Of a DNA stretch of 51,295 nucleotides, positions 14,368 to 22,681 are shown piece after piece (position 1 is the stretch's first letter; the number at the start of each line of letters is the position of its first letter). The stretch lies in NCBI GenBank assembly GCA_944385445.1, contig CALWXF010000015.1:1-51295 (forward strand), in the 5' to 3' direction. The notes under the pieces were generated by a model, which was not told the origin of the DNA, made no database searches, and saw only the letters and a program-made list of their open reading frames with translations. This DNA is from an uncultured Oscillospiraceae bacterium. Lineage in GTDB: Bacteria; Bacillota; Clostridia; Oscillospirales; Oscillospiraceae. The position numbers and the translations under genes are program-made.

Positions 14368-14396
14368 TTGAAATGGTACATATGTTCGATTATAAT
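14368..14396 (+). promoter_or_regulatory. Promoter of the 35-aa ORF
   Basis: TTGAAA (14368-14373), 17-nt spacer, TATAAT (14391-14396). Confidence 0.65.
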
Positions 14397-14459
14397 GGGG
14401 ACAGGACATCGTGGAGCGATGGGATGGCACCCACGTCCCCAGCGCAGGGAGGAAGAGAA

Positions 14460-14567
14460 ATGGAGCGTAACTGGATCAAAGCGGCAATCATAGAGTTGTT
14501 GAATGGAGCGGACGAGGCCCAGCTACGAGCCATTTTCCAGTTCATTTCCCATTATTTGAATCGATAA
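14460..14567 (+). CDS. Small helical protein, 35 aa
   Basis: Starts MERNWIKAAIIELLNG with GGAGGAAGAG upstream of ATG 14460 and ends in QFISHYLNR. It reads as two amphipathic helices, a layout shared by many small uncharacterised clostridial proteins found beside phage or mobile-element regulators. It has its own consensus promoter about 65 nt upstream and a strong terminator directly after it. Function unknown. Confidence 0.5.
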   Translation: MERNWIKAAIIELLNGADEAQLRAIFQFISHYLNR

Positions 14568-14572
14568 ACGGG

Positions 14573-14622
14573 AAAAATCCCCGGGCATTTCACCGAAATG
14601 GTGGAATGCCCGGGGATTTTTT
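14573..14622. terminator. Bidirectional terminator between the 35-aa ORF and the repressor
   Basis: AAAAATCCCCGGGCATT pairs with AATGCCCGGGGATTTTT around a CACC/GGTG extension; T tracts flank it on both strands. Confidence 0.85.
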
Positions 14623-14989
14623 ATGTCTCGGGGTCGGTAAGCTCTCGGGCCAGCCGCTCCAGCACCGCCCAGTCCTCGTCGTTGAGCCGGGACAGAGCGG
14701 TGAGTAGCCGGGTGCGGAAGCTGTTTTCCGCCATCACCTGCCCCAGAAAGGAAGCCAGATGTTCGTCCGGGGCGTTGGGTGGAAACATCTCTCCCTCTCC
14801 GGTGCGCAGCCACCCCTCGTCCACATGAAAGGTTTCACAGATGGACAGCAGGGTGCGGTTGCTGGGGACCGTTTTATCGATTTCGTAGGTGGCAATGGTA
14901 TTTTGCTTTAACTTTAGCTGGTCGGCAAAGGCCTGCTGCGTCAGGCCGCAAGCTTTGCGGACCTGTTTGATGCGCGCTCCAACACTCAT
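14621..14989 (-). CDS. XRE-family repressor of the phage cassette
   Basis: A 122-aa protein with an N-terminal Cro/C1-type helix-turn-helix (RIKQVRKACGLTQQAFADQL, then KQNTIATYEIDKTVPSNRTL) and a short C-terminal dimer region typical of clostridial phage repressors (WLRTGEGEMF). It lacks a RecA-cleavable peptidase domain, so induction would not be by the usual LexA-like self-cleavage. GGAGG lies 7-8 nt before its ATG at 14989. It is divergent from the early phage genes; the palindrome at 15071-15087 and repeats around the early promoter are its likely operators. Confidence 0.85.
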   Translation of the reverse strand: MSVGARIKQVRKACGLTQQAFADQLKLKQNTIATYEIDKTVPSNRTLLSICETFHVDEGWLRTGEGEMFPPNAPDEHLASFLGQVMAENSFRTRLLTALSRLNDEDWAVLERLARELTDPET

Positions 14990-15034
14990 ACATGATCCTC
15001 CATTCCGTCAAAAGACACGGGGGTACACCTCCGT

Positions 15035-15063
15035 ATTTTACCACGCCCCACCGCTGAGCACAA
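15035..15063 (-). promoter_or_regulatory. Putative repressor promoter
   Basis: TTGTGC (15058-15063), 17-nt spacer, TAAAAT (15035-15040) on the reverse strand. Confidence 0.5.
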
Positions 15064-15070
15064 GAAGAAG

Positions 15071-15146
15071 TATTGACCAAATCAATAAAAGGGCCTTGAC
15101 AAGTATCGATGAATGATATATTATTATCGAGAAATCAATAAAAGGG
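15071..15146. promoter_or_regulatory. Early phage promoter with operator-like repeats
   Basis: The rightward promoter is TTGACA (15096-15101), 17-nt spacer, TATTAT (15119-15124). A perfect dyad TATTGA-CCAAA-TCAATA lies at 15071-15087, and a 15-nt direct repeat AAATCAATAAAAGGG occurs at 15079-15093 and 15132-15146, on both sides of the promoter. Another half-site, TATCGA, precedes the second repeat. This is a credible binding array for the divergent XRE repressor. Confidence 0.65.
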
Positions 15147-15154
15147 GGGAGACT

Positions 15155-15550
15155 ATGGCATGGAGCGTATGGTCCCTATGCGTCAGCCTGCCCCAGCTGG
15201 GGCGGCGTGAGAGGGCCTTTTGGCTGGGCGTGGCCCAGGGGCTGGCGTGGAGACACCAAGAGGAGAAAAAGGAGGAGCGAGCAGGGATGCAGCGGGAAGA
15301 GATGGTCTACCACGGGGGGAAGCGCACCCAGGGAGAGCGGGTGAAGCTGGAGGTGCGCAAAGAGGAGGGCAGCGACGGATTCTGTCAGGTCATTGAGGCC
15401 TCCAGCACCGCCGCCGCCATGGATGCTCTGGAGGCCCTCATCCGGGGGTATGAGCAGTTTTTGGGGGTGCCCGCCCACCATGTGCTGGCGGTGCTGGCCA
15501 CGGTGATGACGGTACCCGGCGGAGGGCACATGGAGGGAGCAGGGAGGTGA
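15155..15550 (+). CDS. Early phage protein of unknown function, 131 aa
   Basis: First gene after the early promoter. It opens MAWSVWSLCVSLPQLGRRER, has a Lys/Glu-rich stretch (residues about 30-75), and ends with a small helical domain (AAAMDALEALIRGYEQFLGV). I do not recognise a family. Start ATG 15155 is preceded by a GGGGGGAG stretch. The position right behind an early promoter suggests a regulatory or host-takeover role, but nothing in the sequence proves it. Confidence 0.6.
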   Translation: MAWSVWSLCVSLPQLGRRERAFWLGVAQGLAWRHQEEKKEERAGMQREEMVYHGGKRTQGERVKLEVRKEEGSDGFCQVIEASSTAAAMDALEALIRGYEQFLGVPAHHVLAVLATVMTVPGGGHMEGAGR

Positions 15551-15557
15551 CGGGGGC

Positions 15558-15788
15558 GTGACAGGGTTTACACCCCAGGAGCTGGAGGAGATGGCCCGGG
15601 CGGACGCCGAGATCGACCGGGAGTTTGAGGCGGATTGGGACATGGAGCCGCCGCCTCCCATCTCCCAGCTGGTGTGGGTGTCCCGGCTGGCCCGGCAGCA
15701 CCACACCACCTATGGAAGATTTGTCTCCACCCACACCGAGGAGGAAATCCGGGAGCTGGTGGAGGAGTTGAAAGGAGAAACGGTATGA
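15558..15788 (+). CDS. Small acidic phage protein, 76 aa
   Basis: Starts at GTG 15558, 7 nt after the preceding gene, with a ribosome binding site (GGGAGG) inside that gene's end. The protein is acidic and helical (TPQELEEMARADAEIDREFE at the start, EEEIRELVEELKGE at the end) with a PPPP segment in the middle. No family recognised. Its TGA overlaps the next ATG as ATGA. Confidence 0.6.
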   Translation: MTGFTPQELEEMARADAEIDREFEADWDMEPPPPISQLVWVSRLARQHHTTYGRFVSTHTEEEIRELVEELKGETV

Positions 15789-16063
15789 AATTTCGCTATA
15801 AACGGGGGATTCCTGTCCCCTATGACCGACAGGGGTACATCTACTTTAAGTCTCTGCGCTTTTCCGGCCTGCCTGTGGGGGAGCAGGAGCGGATTCGCCG
15901 CCTGTGCGACTGCGTGGGGGGCTACAACGGCCAGGCGCTGCTGGAGCACGTCACCACCGGGGAGGCGGTGAAGTCCGTGTGTCAGAGACACTACATTGCC
16001 TCCCCCACCACCCTGTATCGGGCGCTGAAACGCTATTATGTACGCTTTCCCCAGGATTTATAA
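15785..16063 (+). CDS. Small phage protein with probable HTH, 92 aa
   Basis: ATG 15785 overlaps the previous stop (ATGA) and has AAAGGAG about 9 nt upstream. The N-terminus is basic (KFRYKRGIPVPYDRQGYIYF). Residues from about 45 on, GYNGQALLEHVTTGEAVKSV and SPTTLYRALKRYYVRFP, look like a helix-turn-helix with a recognition helix. Sitting directly before the terminase genes, it could be a late-gene activator of the small sigma-like or ArpU type; that is inference. No firm family match. Confidence 0.6.
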   Translation: MKFRYKRGIPVPYDRQGYIYFKSLRFSGLPVGEQERIRRLCDCVGGYNGQALLEHVTTGEAVKSVCQRHYIASPTTLYRALKRYYVRFPQDL

Positions 16064-16155
16064 GGAGAAATGTGGAGATTGGACACGGAATGTGTAATCA
16101 CGAGGGGAGTCTGGTTGCTACAATGGAACAAGAAGAACACAAGGGAGGGAAATCT

Positions 16156-16698
16156 GTGGCTGCCAGACAGCGACAAACCAGCACATCCAAGGCCCTGATG
16201 CGTCAGGTGCGCCAATACCTGGACTCCATCAGCCGCACCGTGGATGTCACCGAGCTGCAACCCACCGGAGAGGTGGACAAGAAGGGGAATCCCATCTGTG
16301 AGAAAAAGCCGGTGTACAACGACCGGGGGGAGATCATCCGCACCCGGGAATATGTGATTCCGCCCACCCTCACCGGCATCTGCCTCCACCTGGGCATCAC
16401 CCCGGGGAAGTGGAAGCAGTGGTGCGACCACCAGGCCTACCCGGAGCTGGAGGAGGCCACCGAGTGGGTCACTGGCATCTTGCAGGCGTGGAGCGAGGAG
16501 CAGCTGCTCACCCGCAAGGACGTGAAGGGGGTGGTGTTCCACCTGCAAAACAACTATGGCTATGCCCAGAAGGTGGAGGTGGAGGCGGGGCCCCAGACCC
16601 GGGCGGCCCAGTCCCTCACCACCCAGGAGAAGCTGGCCCTGCTCCAGGAGCTGTGGGAGGAGGGGCAGGGGGAGCTGCCGGAGCACCATGAACCATGA
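16156..16698 (+). CDS. terS: Terminase small subunit (DNA-packaging protein, gp3-like)
   Basis: Recognises phage DNA and works with TerL in head filling. The 180-aa protein has a basic start, PPTLTGICLHLGITPGKWKQ (an HTH-like segment of the kind that picks a start site) and WVTGILQAWSEEQLLTRKDV ending in LQNNYGYAQK, which matches the P22 gp3-like small terminase pattern. GTG 16156 was chosen because GGGAGG lies 7 nt upstream; an ATG at 16123 has no ribosome binding site at a useful distance. Its end overlaps TerL by 11 nt. Confidence 0.75.
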   Translation: MAARQRQTSTSKALMRQVRQYLDSISRTVDVTELQPTGEVDKKGNPICEKKPVYNDRGEIIRTREYVIPPTLTGICLHLGITPGKWKQWCDHQAYPELEEATEWVTGILQAWSEEQLLTRKDVKGVVFHLQNNYGYAQKVEVEAGPQTRAAQSLTTQEKLALLQELWEEGQGELPEHHEP

Positions 16699-18205
16699 CC
16701 GACAGGAGGAGGCTCTGCTGTGGTACAAGGGCCTGAAGGAGACCAACAACGACACCTTTCTCCCCCTCTTCTTTGACAAGCACCGGTTTCTGGTGCTGAA
16801 AGGGGGCGGCGGCAGCGGCAAGAGCATTTTCGCCGGGCGCAAGGTGTTGGAGCGGGTGACCAGCGAGCCGGGGCACCGGTGGCTGGTGTGCCGCAAGGTG
16901 GCCCGCACCCTGCGGGAGAGCTGCTGGGCCCAGCTGGTGGGCCAGATTTCCGACTTCTACCCCGACGCCGGGGCCAAGACCAACAAGTCCGCCATGACCA
17001 TCACCTTTTCCAATGGAAGCGTCATCCTCTTTGCCGGGCTGGACGATGTGGAGAAGCTGAAATCCATCTTCAACATCACCGGCATCTGGATTGAGGAGGC
17101 CTCCGAGCTGGAGGAGGGGGACTTCAACCAGCTGGACATCCGTCTGAGAACGGATTTCAACCAGTATCTCCAGATGATTCTCACCTTCAACCCCATCAGC
17201 ATCACCCACTGGCTGAAAAAGCGGTTTTTCGACCGGAAGGACCCCCGGGCCACGGTACACGAGAGCACCTACAAGGACAACCGCTTTCTCACCCCTGAGG
17301 CGGTGGCCACCCTGGAGAGCTTCAAAGAGACCGATGAGTACTACTACATGGTCTACTGTCTGGGGCAGTGGGGGGTGACGGGCAAGACCGTGTTCAACGG
17401 CAAGGCGGTGGGGGAGCGGCTGCAACACCTGGAGCCCCCGGCGAAGGAGGGCCTCTTCGAGTACGACCTGGCCGACGACGGCATCCATCTCACCAACATC
17501 CACTGGGTGGAGGAGAAGGGGGGGCCCATTCGCATCTACACCCCGCCCCAGGAGGGGCGGCCCTACGTCATCGGCGGGGACACCGCCGGGGACGGCTCAG
17601 ACTGGTTTGTGGCCCAGGTGCTGGACAACGTCAGCGGGGTGCAGGTGTGCACCCTGCGCCACCAGTACGACGAGGACACTTACACCCGGCAGCTGTACTG
17701 TCTGGGGCTGCACTATAACAAGGCCCTGTTGGCCCCCGAGTGCAACTTCTCCACCTATCCGGTGAAGCTGCTGGGGCTCATGGGCTACCCGAAACTCTAC
17801 GTCCGGGAGGTGGAGGACTCCTTCGACGGACAAATCCACCACGCCTACGGCTTCCGCACCGACCGCCTCACCCGCCCGGTGATTTTGGCGGAGCTGGTGC
17901 GGGTGATGCGGGACCACCTGGACACCATCCACGACCGGGCCACCCTGGAGGAGATGCTCACCTTTGTGCGCAACGAGCAGATGCGCCCGGAGGCGGAGCC
18001 GGGGGCCCACGACGACTGTGTGATGGCCCTGGCCATCGCCCACTATGTGCGCCCCCAGCAGTCTATGCGCCTGACCACCCCTCAGCCCCAGGGCGGGGCG
18101 GCGTGGACTTCAGACATGTGGGAGGACTGGAACCGGGCCAGCCCCGGGGACCGGGAGATGCTGCTGCGGCTGTGGGGCAGGCCCGGTGACAACAAAGGAG
18201 GATGA
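16688..18205 (+). CDS. terL: Terminase large subunit, PBSX family
   Basis: ATP-driven packaging motor and headful nuclease. The 505-aa protein has Walker A LKGGGGSGKS near residues 37-46, Walker B with catalytic acid GIWIEEASEL near 132-141, a coupling segment LTFNPISITHWLKKRFF, and a C-terminal RNase H-like nuclease with D298 in GGDTAGDGSDWF and D442/D443 in AHDDCVMALA. All motor and nuclease residues are present, so the enzyme looks functional. Starts 11 nt inside terS; its TGA overlaps the portal ribosome binding site region. Confidence 0.93.
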   Translation: MNHDRQEEALLWYKGLKETNNDTFLPLFFDKHRFLVLKGGGGSGKSIFAGRKVLERVTSEPGHRWLVCRKVARTLRESCWAQLVGQISDFYPDAGAKTNKSAMTITFSNGSVILFAGLDDVEKLKSIFNITGIWIEEASELEEGDFNQLDIRLRTDFNQYLQMILTFNPISITHWLKKRFFDRKDPRATVHESTYKDNRFLTPEAVATLESFKETDEYYYMVYCLGQWGVTGKTVFNGKAVGERLQHLEPPAKEGLFEYDLADDGIHLTNIHWVEEKGGPIRIYTPPQEGRPYVIGGDTAGDGSDWFVAQVLDNVSGVQVCTLRHQYDEDTYTRQLYCLGLHYNKALLAPECNFSTYPVKLLGLMGYPKLYVREVEDSFDGQIHHAYGFRTDRLTRPVILAELVRVMRDHLDTIHDRATLEEMLTFVRNEQMRPEAEPGAHDDCVMALAIAHYVRPQQSMRLTTPQPQGGAAWTSDMWEDWNRASPGDREMLLRLWGRPGDNKGG

Positions 18206-18207
18206 AG

Positions 18208-20265
18208 ATGAAGGCCAAACACCAGAAACAAGCGGGGGAGAAGCTGAAGCTGTGGCAACAGCGGCTGGCCCTGAGCAATGCCGCCTACTCCGCCGAGTAC
18301 GCCCGCATGGACCAGCGGGAGCGCATCTACAACGGAGACCATCAGCTGCGGCCCCTGGTGCCCGGGGACACCCGGAGAGACGGGGGCGTGCGCAGCACCA
18401 GCCATGTGCGCAACATCGTCTTTGAAAACGTGGAGACCCAGGTGTCCAGCGCCATTCCCCAGCCCAAGGTCACCCCCCGCCGCAGAGAGGACGAGGGGCT
18501 GGCCCAGCTGCTGGAGCACTTCTTGCGCAATGAATTGGAGCGGCTTCCCTTTGCCCAGCTCAACGACTTGGCCGAACGTACCGTCCCCATCCAGGGGGGC
18601 GTGGCCTACCTGGTGGAGTGGGACAACCGGGAGCGCACCCACGACACGGTGGGCACCCAGGTGGTGCGCATGCTCCACCCCAAGCAGCTGGCCCCCCAGC
18701 CCGGGGTGTTCACCTCCATTCAGGACATGGACTGGGTCATCGTGAAGATCCCCACCACCCGGGACGCCATCTTCCGGGAGTACGGCATCTGGGTGGAGGA
18801 GGACGGGGAGTCCGAGCCGGAGGTGCGGGGGGTGGACGGCGTGAGCGCCGTGGAGGACGCCCTCACCCGGTATGTGGGCTATGAGAAGAACCCGGCGGGG
18901 GGCGTGAATCGGTACTGCTGGGTCAACGACACCCCGTTGGAGGACCTGGAGGACTACCAGGCCCGGCGTCAGCCCGTGTGCCGCCAGTGCGGCCGGGTGC
19001 GGCCCCTGCCGGGACAGCTCATCCAGCAGCCCGCCCAGGCGCCCCACCAAGAGGAGGGGGAGCTGCTGCGCCAGGAGGCGGGGCAGATGCTGGCCCAGAA
19101 CCTGGCTCAGGAGACCATGGCCGGGGGCGGCGGCCTGGACAGCTTGCCCGTGGAGCCGGACCCCAGCCAGGCCCCCCGGGAGTACCAGGGGGGAGCGTGC
19201 CCCTGGTGCGGCTGTGAGGAGTTTGAAGATCAGGTGCAGGAGTATGAGCAGGTGCTGCTGCCCATCACCACCGGGAAGGGGCTGTCCATCCCCGGGGCCA
19301 CCCCCGATCTGGACCAGGAGGGCAACCCGGTGATGCGCCCCACCCTCATCCCCTTCTACAAGCCGGGGGTGTTTCCCATCGTCTTGCAGCGCAGCGTGTC
19401 TGTCTACGGCCAGCTGCTGGGCAACTCGGATGTGGACATGATCGCCGACCAGCAAAACACCATCAACCGCCTGGAGCAGAAGATCATTGACCGCCTGGTA
19501 AAGGCGGGCACCCGTATCACCCTGCCCGACAACGCCTCGCTGCGGGTGGACAGCCAGGACGGAGAGCGGTGGTACATCGGCTCGGCGGCGGACAAGGCCA
19601 TGATCGGGGTGTACGACTTCAAGGGGGACCTGGAGTACGAGCTGTTGTACCTCTCCAACGTCTACGAGGAGGCCCGGCAGATTCTGGGCATCACCGACTC
19701 CTACCAGGGCCGGGCAGACTCCACCGCCACCAGCGGCAAGGCCAAGGAGTTTTCAGCGGCCCAGGCCGCCGGACGGCTGGAGAGCAAGCGGGTGATGAAA
19801 AACAAGGCCTATGCCGACCTCTTCCGCATGATGTTCGAGTTCTGGCTGGCCTACGGGGATGAGCCCCGGCCCGTCACCTACCAGGACGCCCAGGGCCACA
19901 CCCAGTATGAGCAGTTCAACCGCTACGACTTCTTAGAGCAGGACTCCGACGGCCAGTACTACTGGAACGACCAGTTCCTCTTCTCGGTGGACACCACCGA
20001 CACCCTGGCCAGCAACCGGGAGGCCATGTGGCAGGAGACGAGGCAGAACCTGCAAAACGGGGCCTTCGGCGACCCGGCGGCCACCGAGACCCTCATCCTG
20101 TTCTGGACCAAGATGGAGCAGCTGCACTACCCCGGCGCCGGGGACACCAAGCAGGCCCTGGAACAGCGGGCACAGCGGGAGGCCCAGACGGCACAACAAC
20201 AAGCACTGACGCAAGGCGACAGCGGGAACATGCCAGACCAGATGAGAAGGGAGGGAACGGCATGA
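18208..20265 (+). CDS. Portal protein with zinc-ribbon-like insertion
   Basis: Dodecameric ring through which DNA enters and leaves the head. At about 685 aa it is close to P22 gp1 in size and far larger than typical siphovirus portals. Portal-like segments are FENVETQVSSAIPQPKVTPR, VDMIADQQNTINRLEQKIID and ITDSYQGRADSTATSGKAKE. A Gln/Ala-rich insertion carries C258-x-x-C261 (CRQCG) and C331-x-x-C334 (CPWCG), which could bind zinc. ATG 18208 has GGAGG 6 nt upstream; ATG 18202 is too near. The C-terminus is a Gln-rich helix. ATGA overlap with the next ORF. Confidence 0.88.
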   Translation: MKAKHQKQAGEKLKLWQQRLALSNAAYSAEYARMDQRERIYNGDHQLRPLVPGDTRRDGGVRSTSHVRNIVFENVETQVSSAIPQPKVTPRRREDEGLAQLLEHFLRNELERLPFAQLNDLAERTVPIQGGVAYLVEWDNRERTHDTVGTQVVRMLHPKQLAPQPGVFTSIQDMDWVIVKIPTTRDAIFREYGIWVEEDGESEPEVRGVDGVSAVEDALTRYVGYEKNPAGGVNRYCWVNDTPLEDLEDYQARRQPVCRQCGRVRPLPGQLIQQPAQAPHQEEGELLRQEAGQMLAQNLAQETMAGGGGLDSLPVEPDPSQAPREYQGGACPWCGCEEFEDQVQEYEQVLLPITTGKGLSIPGATPDLDQEGNPVMRPTLIPFYKPGVFPIVLQRSVSVYGQLLGNSDVDMIADQQNTINRLEQKIIDRLVKAGTRITLPDNASLRVDSQDGERWYIGSAADKAMIGVYDFKGDLEYELLYLSNVYEEARQILGITDSYQGRADSTATSGKAKEFSAAQAAGRLESKRVMKNKAYADLFRMMFEFWLAYGDEPRPVTYQDAQGHTQYEQFNRYDFLEQDSDGQYYWNDQFLFSVDTTDTLASNREAMWQETRQNLQNGAFGDPAATETLILFWTKMEQLHYPGAGDTKQALEQRAQREAQTAQQQALTQGDSGNMPDQMRREGTA

Positions 20266-20396
20266 AGGAGCAGAAGGGCTACATTGGCCGGATTCAGAAC
20301 ACCGGCACCCAGGTGGTGAAGGCGCCCTGTCAGACCACCGCCACCAAGACCGGCACCGTGCACACCGGCAAGGACCTGAGACAGGGCAAGGAGTAA
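20262..20396 (+). CDS. Small phage protein, 44 aa
   Basis: ATG 20262 overlaps the portal stop (ATGA) with GGGAGGGAA upstream. Sequence MKEQKGYIGRIQNTGTQVVK then Thr-rich TTATKTGTVHTGKD: basic and strand-rich. Similar tiny ORFs between portal and scaffold are common in phages of Clostridia; function unknown. Confidence 0.6.
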   Translation: MKEQKGYIGRIQNTGTQVVKAPCQTTATKTGTVHTGKDLRQGKE

Positions 20397-20466
20397 CGCC
20401 ACCAAACCAATACGCAGGGATAGCGGGAACATCCAACGGCCCCACGGGGTCAGGAAGGAACGAGAT

Positions 20467-21204
20467 ATGGAAGTCAACGAGCAGCAAGTGTATGAGGCCC
20501 TGGGGGTGGAGCAGCCCGCCCAGGAGCAGCCCGCCCAGGAGCAGGCACCTCAGGAGATGGAGCAGCCCCAGGCCCAGCCCCCTCAGGGGGAGATGAGCCT
20601 GGAGCAGCGGCGGGAGAACGCCGCCCGGCGGCGTCGGGCGGAGACCCGGGCTGCCATCCAGGAGGCGGTGGAGGCAGAGCGCACCCACGCCCGAAGGGAT
20701 GTGGAGCAGGTGCTCCGAGATGCGGCCCTGAGAAGCCCCGCCGACGGCACCCCCATCACCAATCTGGAGCAGTACCGGGCCTTCAAGGAGGCCCAGCAGG
20801 CCCAGCCCGCCCCCCGGCCCCAGGCCGACCCGGCCATGGAGGCCCAGGTGGCTTCGGAGCTGGCCCAGATTCGCCAGCTCAACCCCAACATCCGCTCGGT
20901 GGGCGATTTGCTCACCATGCCCCGGGCGAAGGAGTTTTACCAGCTGGTGAAGCGGGGCAACTCCTTTGTGGACGCCTACAAGCTGGCCCACTACGACCAG
21001 CTCACCCAGCAGGCAGCAGCCGCCGCCCGCCAGCAGGCCCAGAACCTGGCACGCAGCAAGGGCCACCTCATCGCCGCCGCCCAGCGGGGCAAAGGGGCCG
21101 CCACCGTGCCCGCCCCGGAGATGGACCTGTTCCGGGCCTTCAACCCCCAGGCCAGTGAAGCGGCCATTCAGGCCTATTACAACAAATATCAGGGAGGAAA
21201 ATAA
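20467..21204 (+). CDS. Phage scaffolding-like protein
   Basis: Placed between portal and capsid genes, where head assembly scaffolds sit. The 245-aa protein starts with a Gln/Pro/Glu-rich disordered tail (repeats of QPAQEQ), then a charged coiled-coil region (QRRENAARRRRAETRAAIQE) and a folded C-terminal part with DLLTMPRAKEFYQLVKRGNS and a short helical end. Composition and order fit scaffold proteins, which vary too much for motif proof. Ends directly at the next gene's ATG. Confidence 0.65.
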   Translation: MEVNEQQVYEALGVEQPAQEQPAQEQAPQEMEQPQAQPPQGEMSLEQRRENAARRRRAETRAAIQEAVEAERTHARRDVEQVLRDAALRSPADGTPITNLEQYRAFKEAQQAQPAPRPQADPAMEAQVASELAQIRQLNPNIRSVGDLLTMPRAKEFYQLVKRGNSFVDAYKLAHYDQLTQQAAAAARQQAQNLARSKGHLIAAAQRGKGAATVPAPEMDLFRAFNPQASEAAIQAYYNKYQGGK

Positions 21205-21591
21205 ATGTTTGTACCCGTGAAAAGCAACACCGGGGCCATGCTGCCCTGGGAATACCTGGGCGCTGCCGCCGACACCTACCAGGCGGGCCAGATGCTCACC
21301 GTTACCGGGGGCAAGCTGGCCAAGCTCAGCGGCGCCTCCACTACCACGCCCCCCTACCTGTGCATGGCGGACGTCACCGCCGCCGAGGGCCAGGTCATCC
21401 CCGTCACCCGGGTGGAGGGGACCTTCCTCTACGAGACCACCCTGTCCGCCCTCTACGCCGACGCCAAGCCCGGCGTGAAGGTGCAGGTGGGCGAGGACGG
21501 CCTCACCGTGGCCCAGGGCTCCGGCACCTTTGAGCTGGTGGACGTGGAGGGCACCCAGGCCGGTGACACCGTCCGGGGCAGATTTGTGTAA
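21205..21591 (+). CDS. Capsid decoration-like protein
   Basis: A 128-aa beta-rich protein (FVPVKSNTGAMLPWEYLGAA, then YQAGQMLTVTGGKLAKLSGA and VEGTFLYETTLSALYADA). Size, Gly/Thr/Val richness and the place directly before the major capsid gene fit a head decoration or cement protein. Starts immediately after the scaffold stop with GGGAGG upstream. No named family assigned with certainty. Confidence 0.6.
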   Translation: MFVPVKSNTGAMLPWEYLGAAADTYQAGQMLTVTGGKLAKLSGASTTTPPYLCMADVTAAEGQVIPVTRVEGTFLYETTLSALYADAKPGVKVQVGEDGLTVAQGSGTFELVDVEGTQAGDTVRGRFV

Positions 21592-21609
21592 AGGAGGACA
21601 ACCAACCCC

Positions 21610-22620
21610 ATGAAAATCATTTTCTCTGAAGGCTCCGGCCTCAATGACAGCATTTACGGCAAGTGTCAGGCCCCCATCCGCATGTTCCTGGAGCAGCGGG
21701 GGGAACAGTTTGAGCGCCAGTCCGTGTTGAAGGACCTGTTCCTCATGGGCAAGAGCGAGAACTACGGCGATCTGATGACCACCATGACCGCCATGAGCGG
21801 CTTTGAGCCCGTGGGCGAAAACGGCGCCTATCCTCTGGACGGCATGCAGGAGGGCTATCAGAAGCTGCTGGTGTACGACACCTGGAAGGACTCCTTCTCC
21901 ATCTCCGCCGAGATGATGGAGGACTCCAAGGTGATGGACATGAAGAAGCAGCCCGCCGCCTTCATCACCAGCTACAACCGCACCCGGGAGCTGTTCGGAG
22001 CCGCCCTGTACGGCGGCGCCATCTCCGGCAAGGACAAGATCACCTACAAGGGCCGGGAGTTTGACATCAAGAGCGCCGACGGCGTGTCCATGTTCCACAC
22101 CGCCCACCCCGCCAAGGTCTCCGGCGACACTCAGGCCAACAAGTTCAGCGATGCCTTCTCCGCCGACGCCCTGGGCAAGATGGAGACCGCCATGCACCTG
22201 TTCCGGGGTGACAACGACGAGATTCTGGACGTGGCCCCCGACACCATCCTCATCCCCGAGGTGGGTGGGCTGAAAAAGGAGGTCTTTGCCGCCATCGGCG
22301 CAGACAAGGAGCCCACCACCTCCAACAACGCCTTCAACTACCAGTATGGCCGTTGGAACGTCATCGTCTGGAGCTACCTCAACCAGTTTGTGGACCTGTC
22401 TGGCGGCAAGGCCCCCTGGATTTTGCTGGACAGCAAGTACAACCAGACCTATGGCGGCGCTGTGTGGAATGACCGGGTGCAGCTGGCGGTACGCTCCACC
22501 GTGGACGAGAACACCGACGCCAACGTCTGGCGTGGCCGCAGCCGCTTCAACGCCACCTTCAACGACTGGCGCTTTGCCGCTGTGGGCGGCATTGACAGCG
22601 GCACTACCCTGCCCGAATAA
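21610..22620 (+). CDS. Major capsid protein
   Basis: The 336-aa protein carries capsid-like features: an acidic helical N-terminal arm (KDLFLMGKSENYGDLMTTMT), KLLVYDTWKDSFSISAEMME, a central GREFDIKSADGVSMFHTAHP segment and ILIPEVGGLKKEVFAAIGAD and VQLAVRSTVDENT strands, in line with HK97-fold coats of the Mu gpT-like type. Order after scaffold and decoration genes supports it. Ribosome binding site AAAGGAGG upstream. A very stable GC hairpin follows. Confidence 0.82.
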   Translation: MKIIFSEGSGLNDSIYGKCQAPIRMFLEQRGEQFERQSVLKDLFLMGKSENYGDLMTTMTAMSGFEPVGENGAYPLDGMQEGYQKLLVYDTWKDSFSISAEMMEDSKVMDMKKQPAAFITSYNRTRELFGAALYGGAISGKDKITYKGREFDIKSADGVSMFHTAHPAKVSGDTQANKFSDAFSADALGKMETAMHLFRGDNDEILDVAPDTILIPEVGGLKKEVFAAIGADKEPTTSNNAFNYQYGRWNVIVWSYLNQFVDLSGGKAPWILLDSKYNQTYGGAVWNDRVQLAVRSTVDENTDANVWRGRSRFNATFNDWRFAAVGGIDSGTTLPE

Positions 22621-22627
22621 AAGGGAA

Positions 22628-22661
22628 CCCCCCGCCCCGGCCTTTGTGCCGGGGCGGGGGG
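22628..22661 (+). other. Perfect 14-bp GC hairpin after the capsid gene
   Basis: CCCCCCGCCCCGGC pairs perfectly with GCCGGGGCGGGGGG, 6-nt loop, no T tract. More likely an mRNA stabiliser or partial terminator that keeps capsid message high. Confidence 0.6.
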
Positions 22662-22681
22662 AGAAGAGAGGAGGTTTGACC

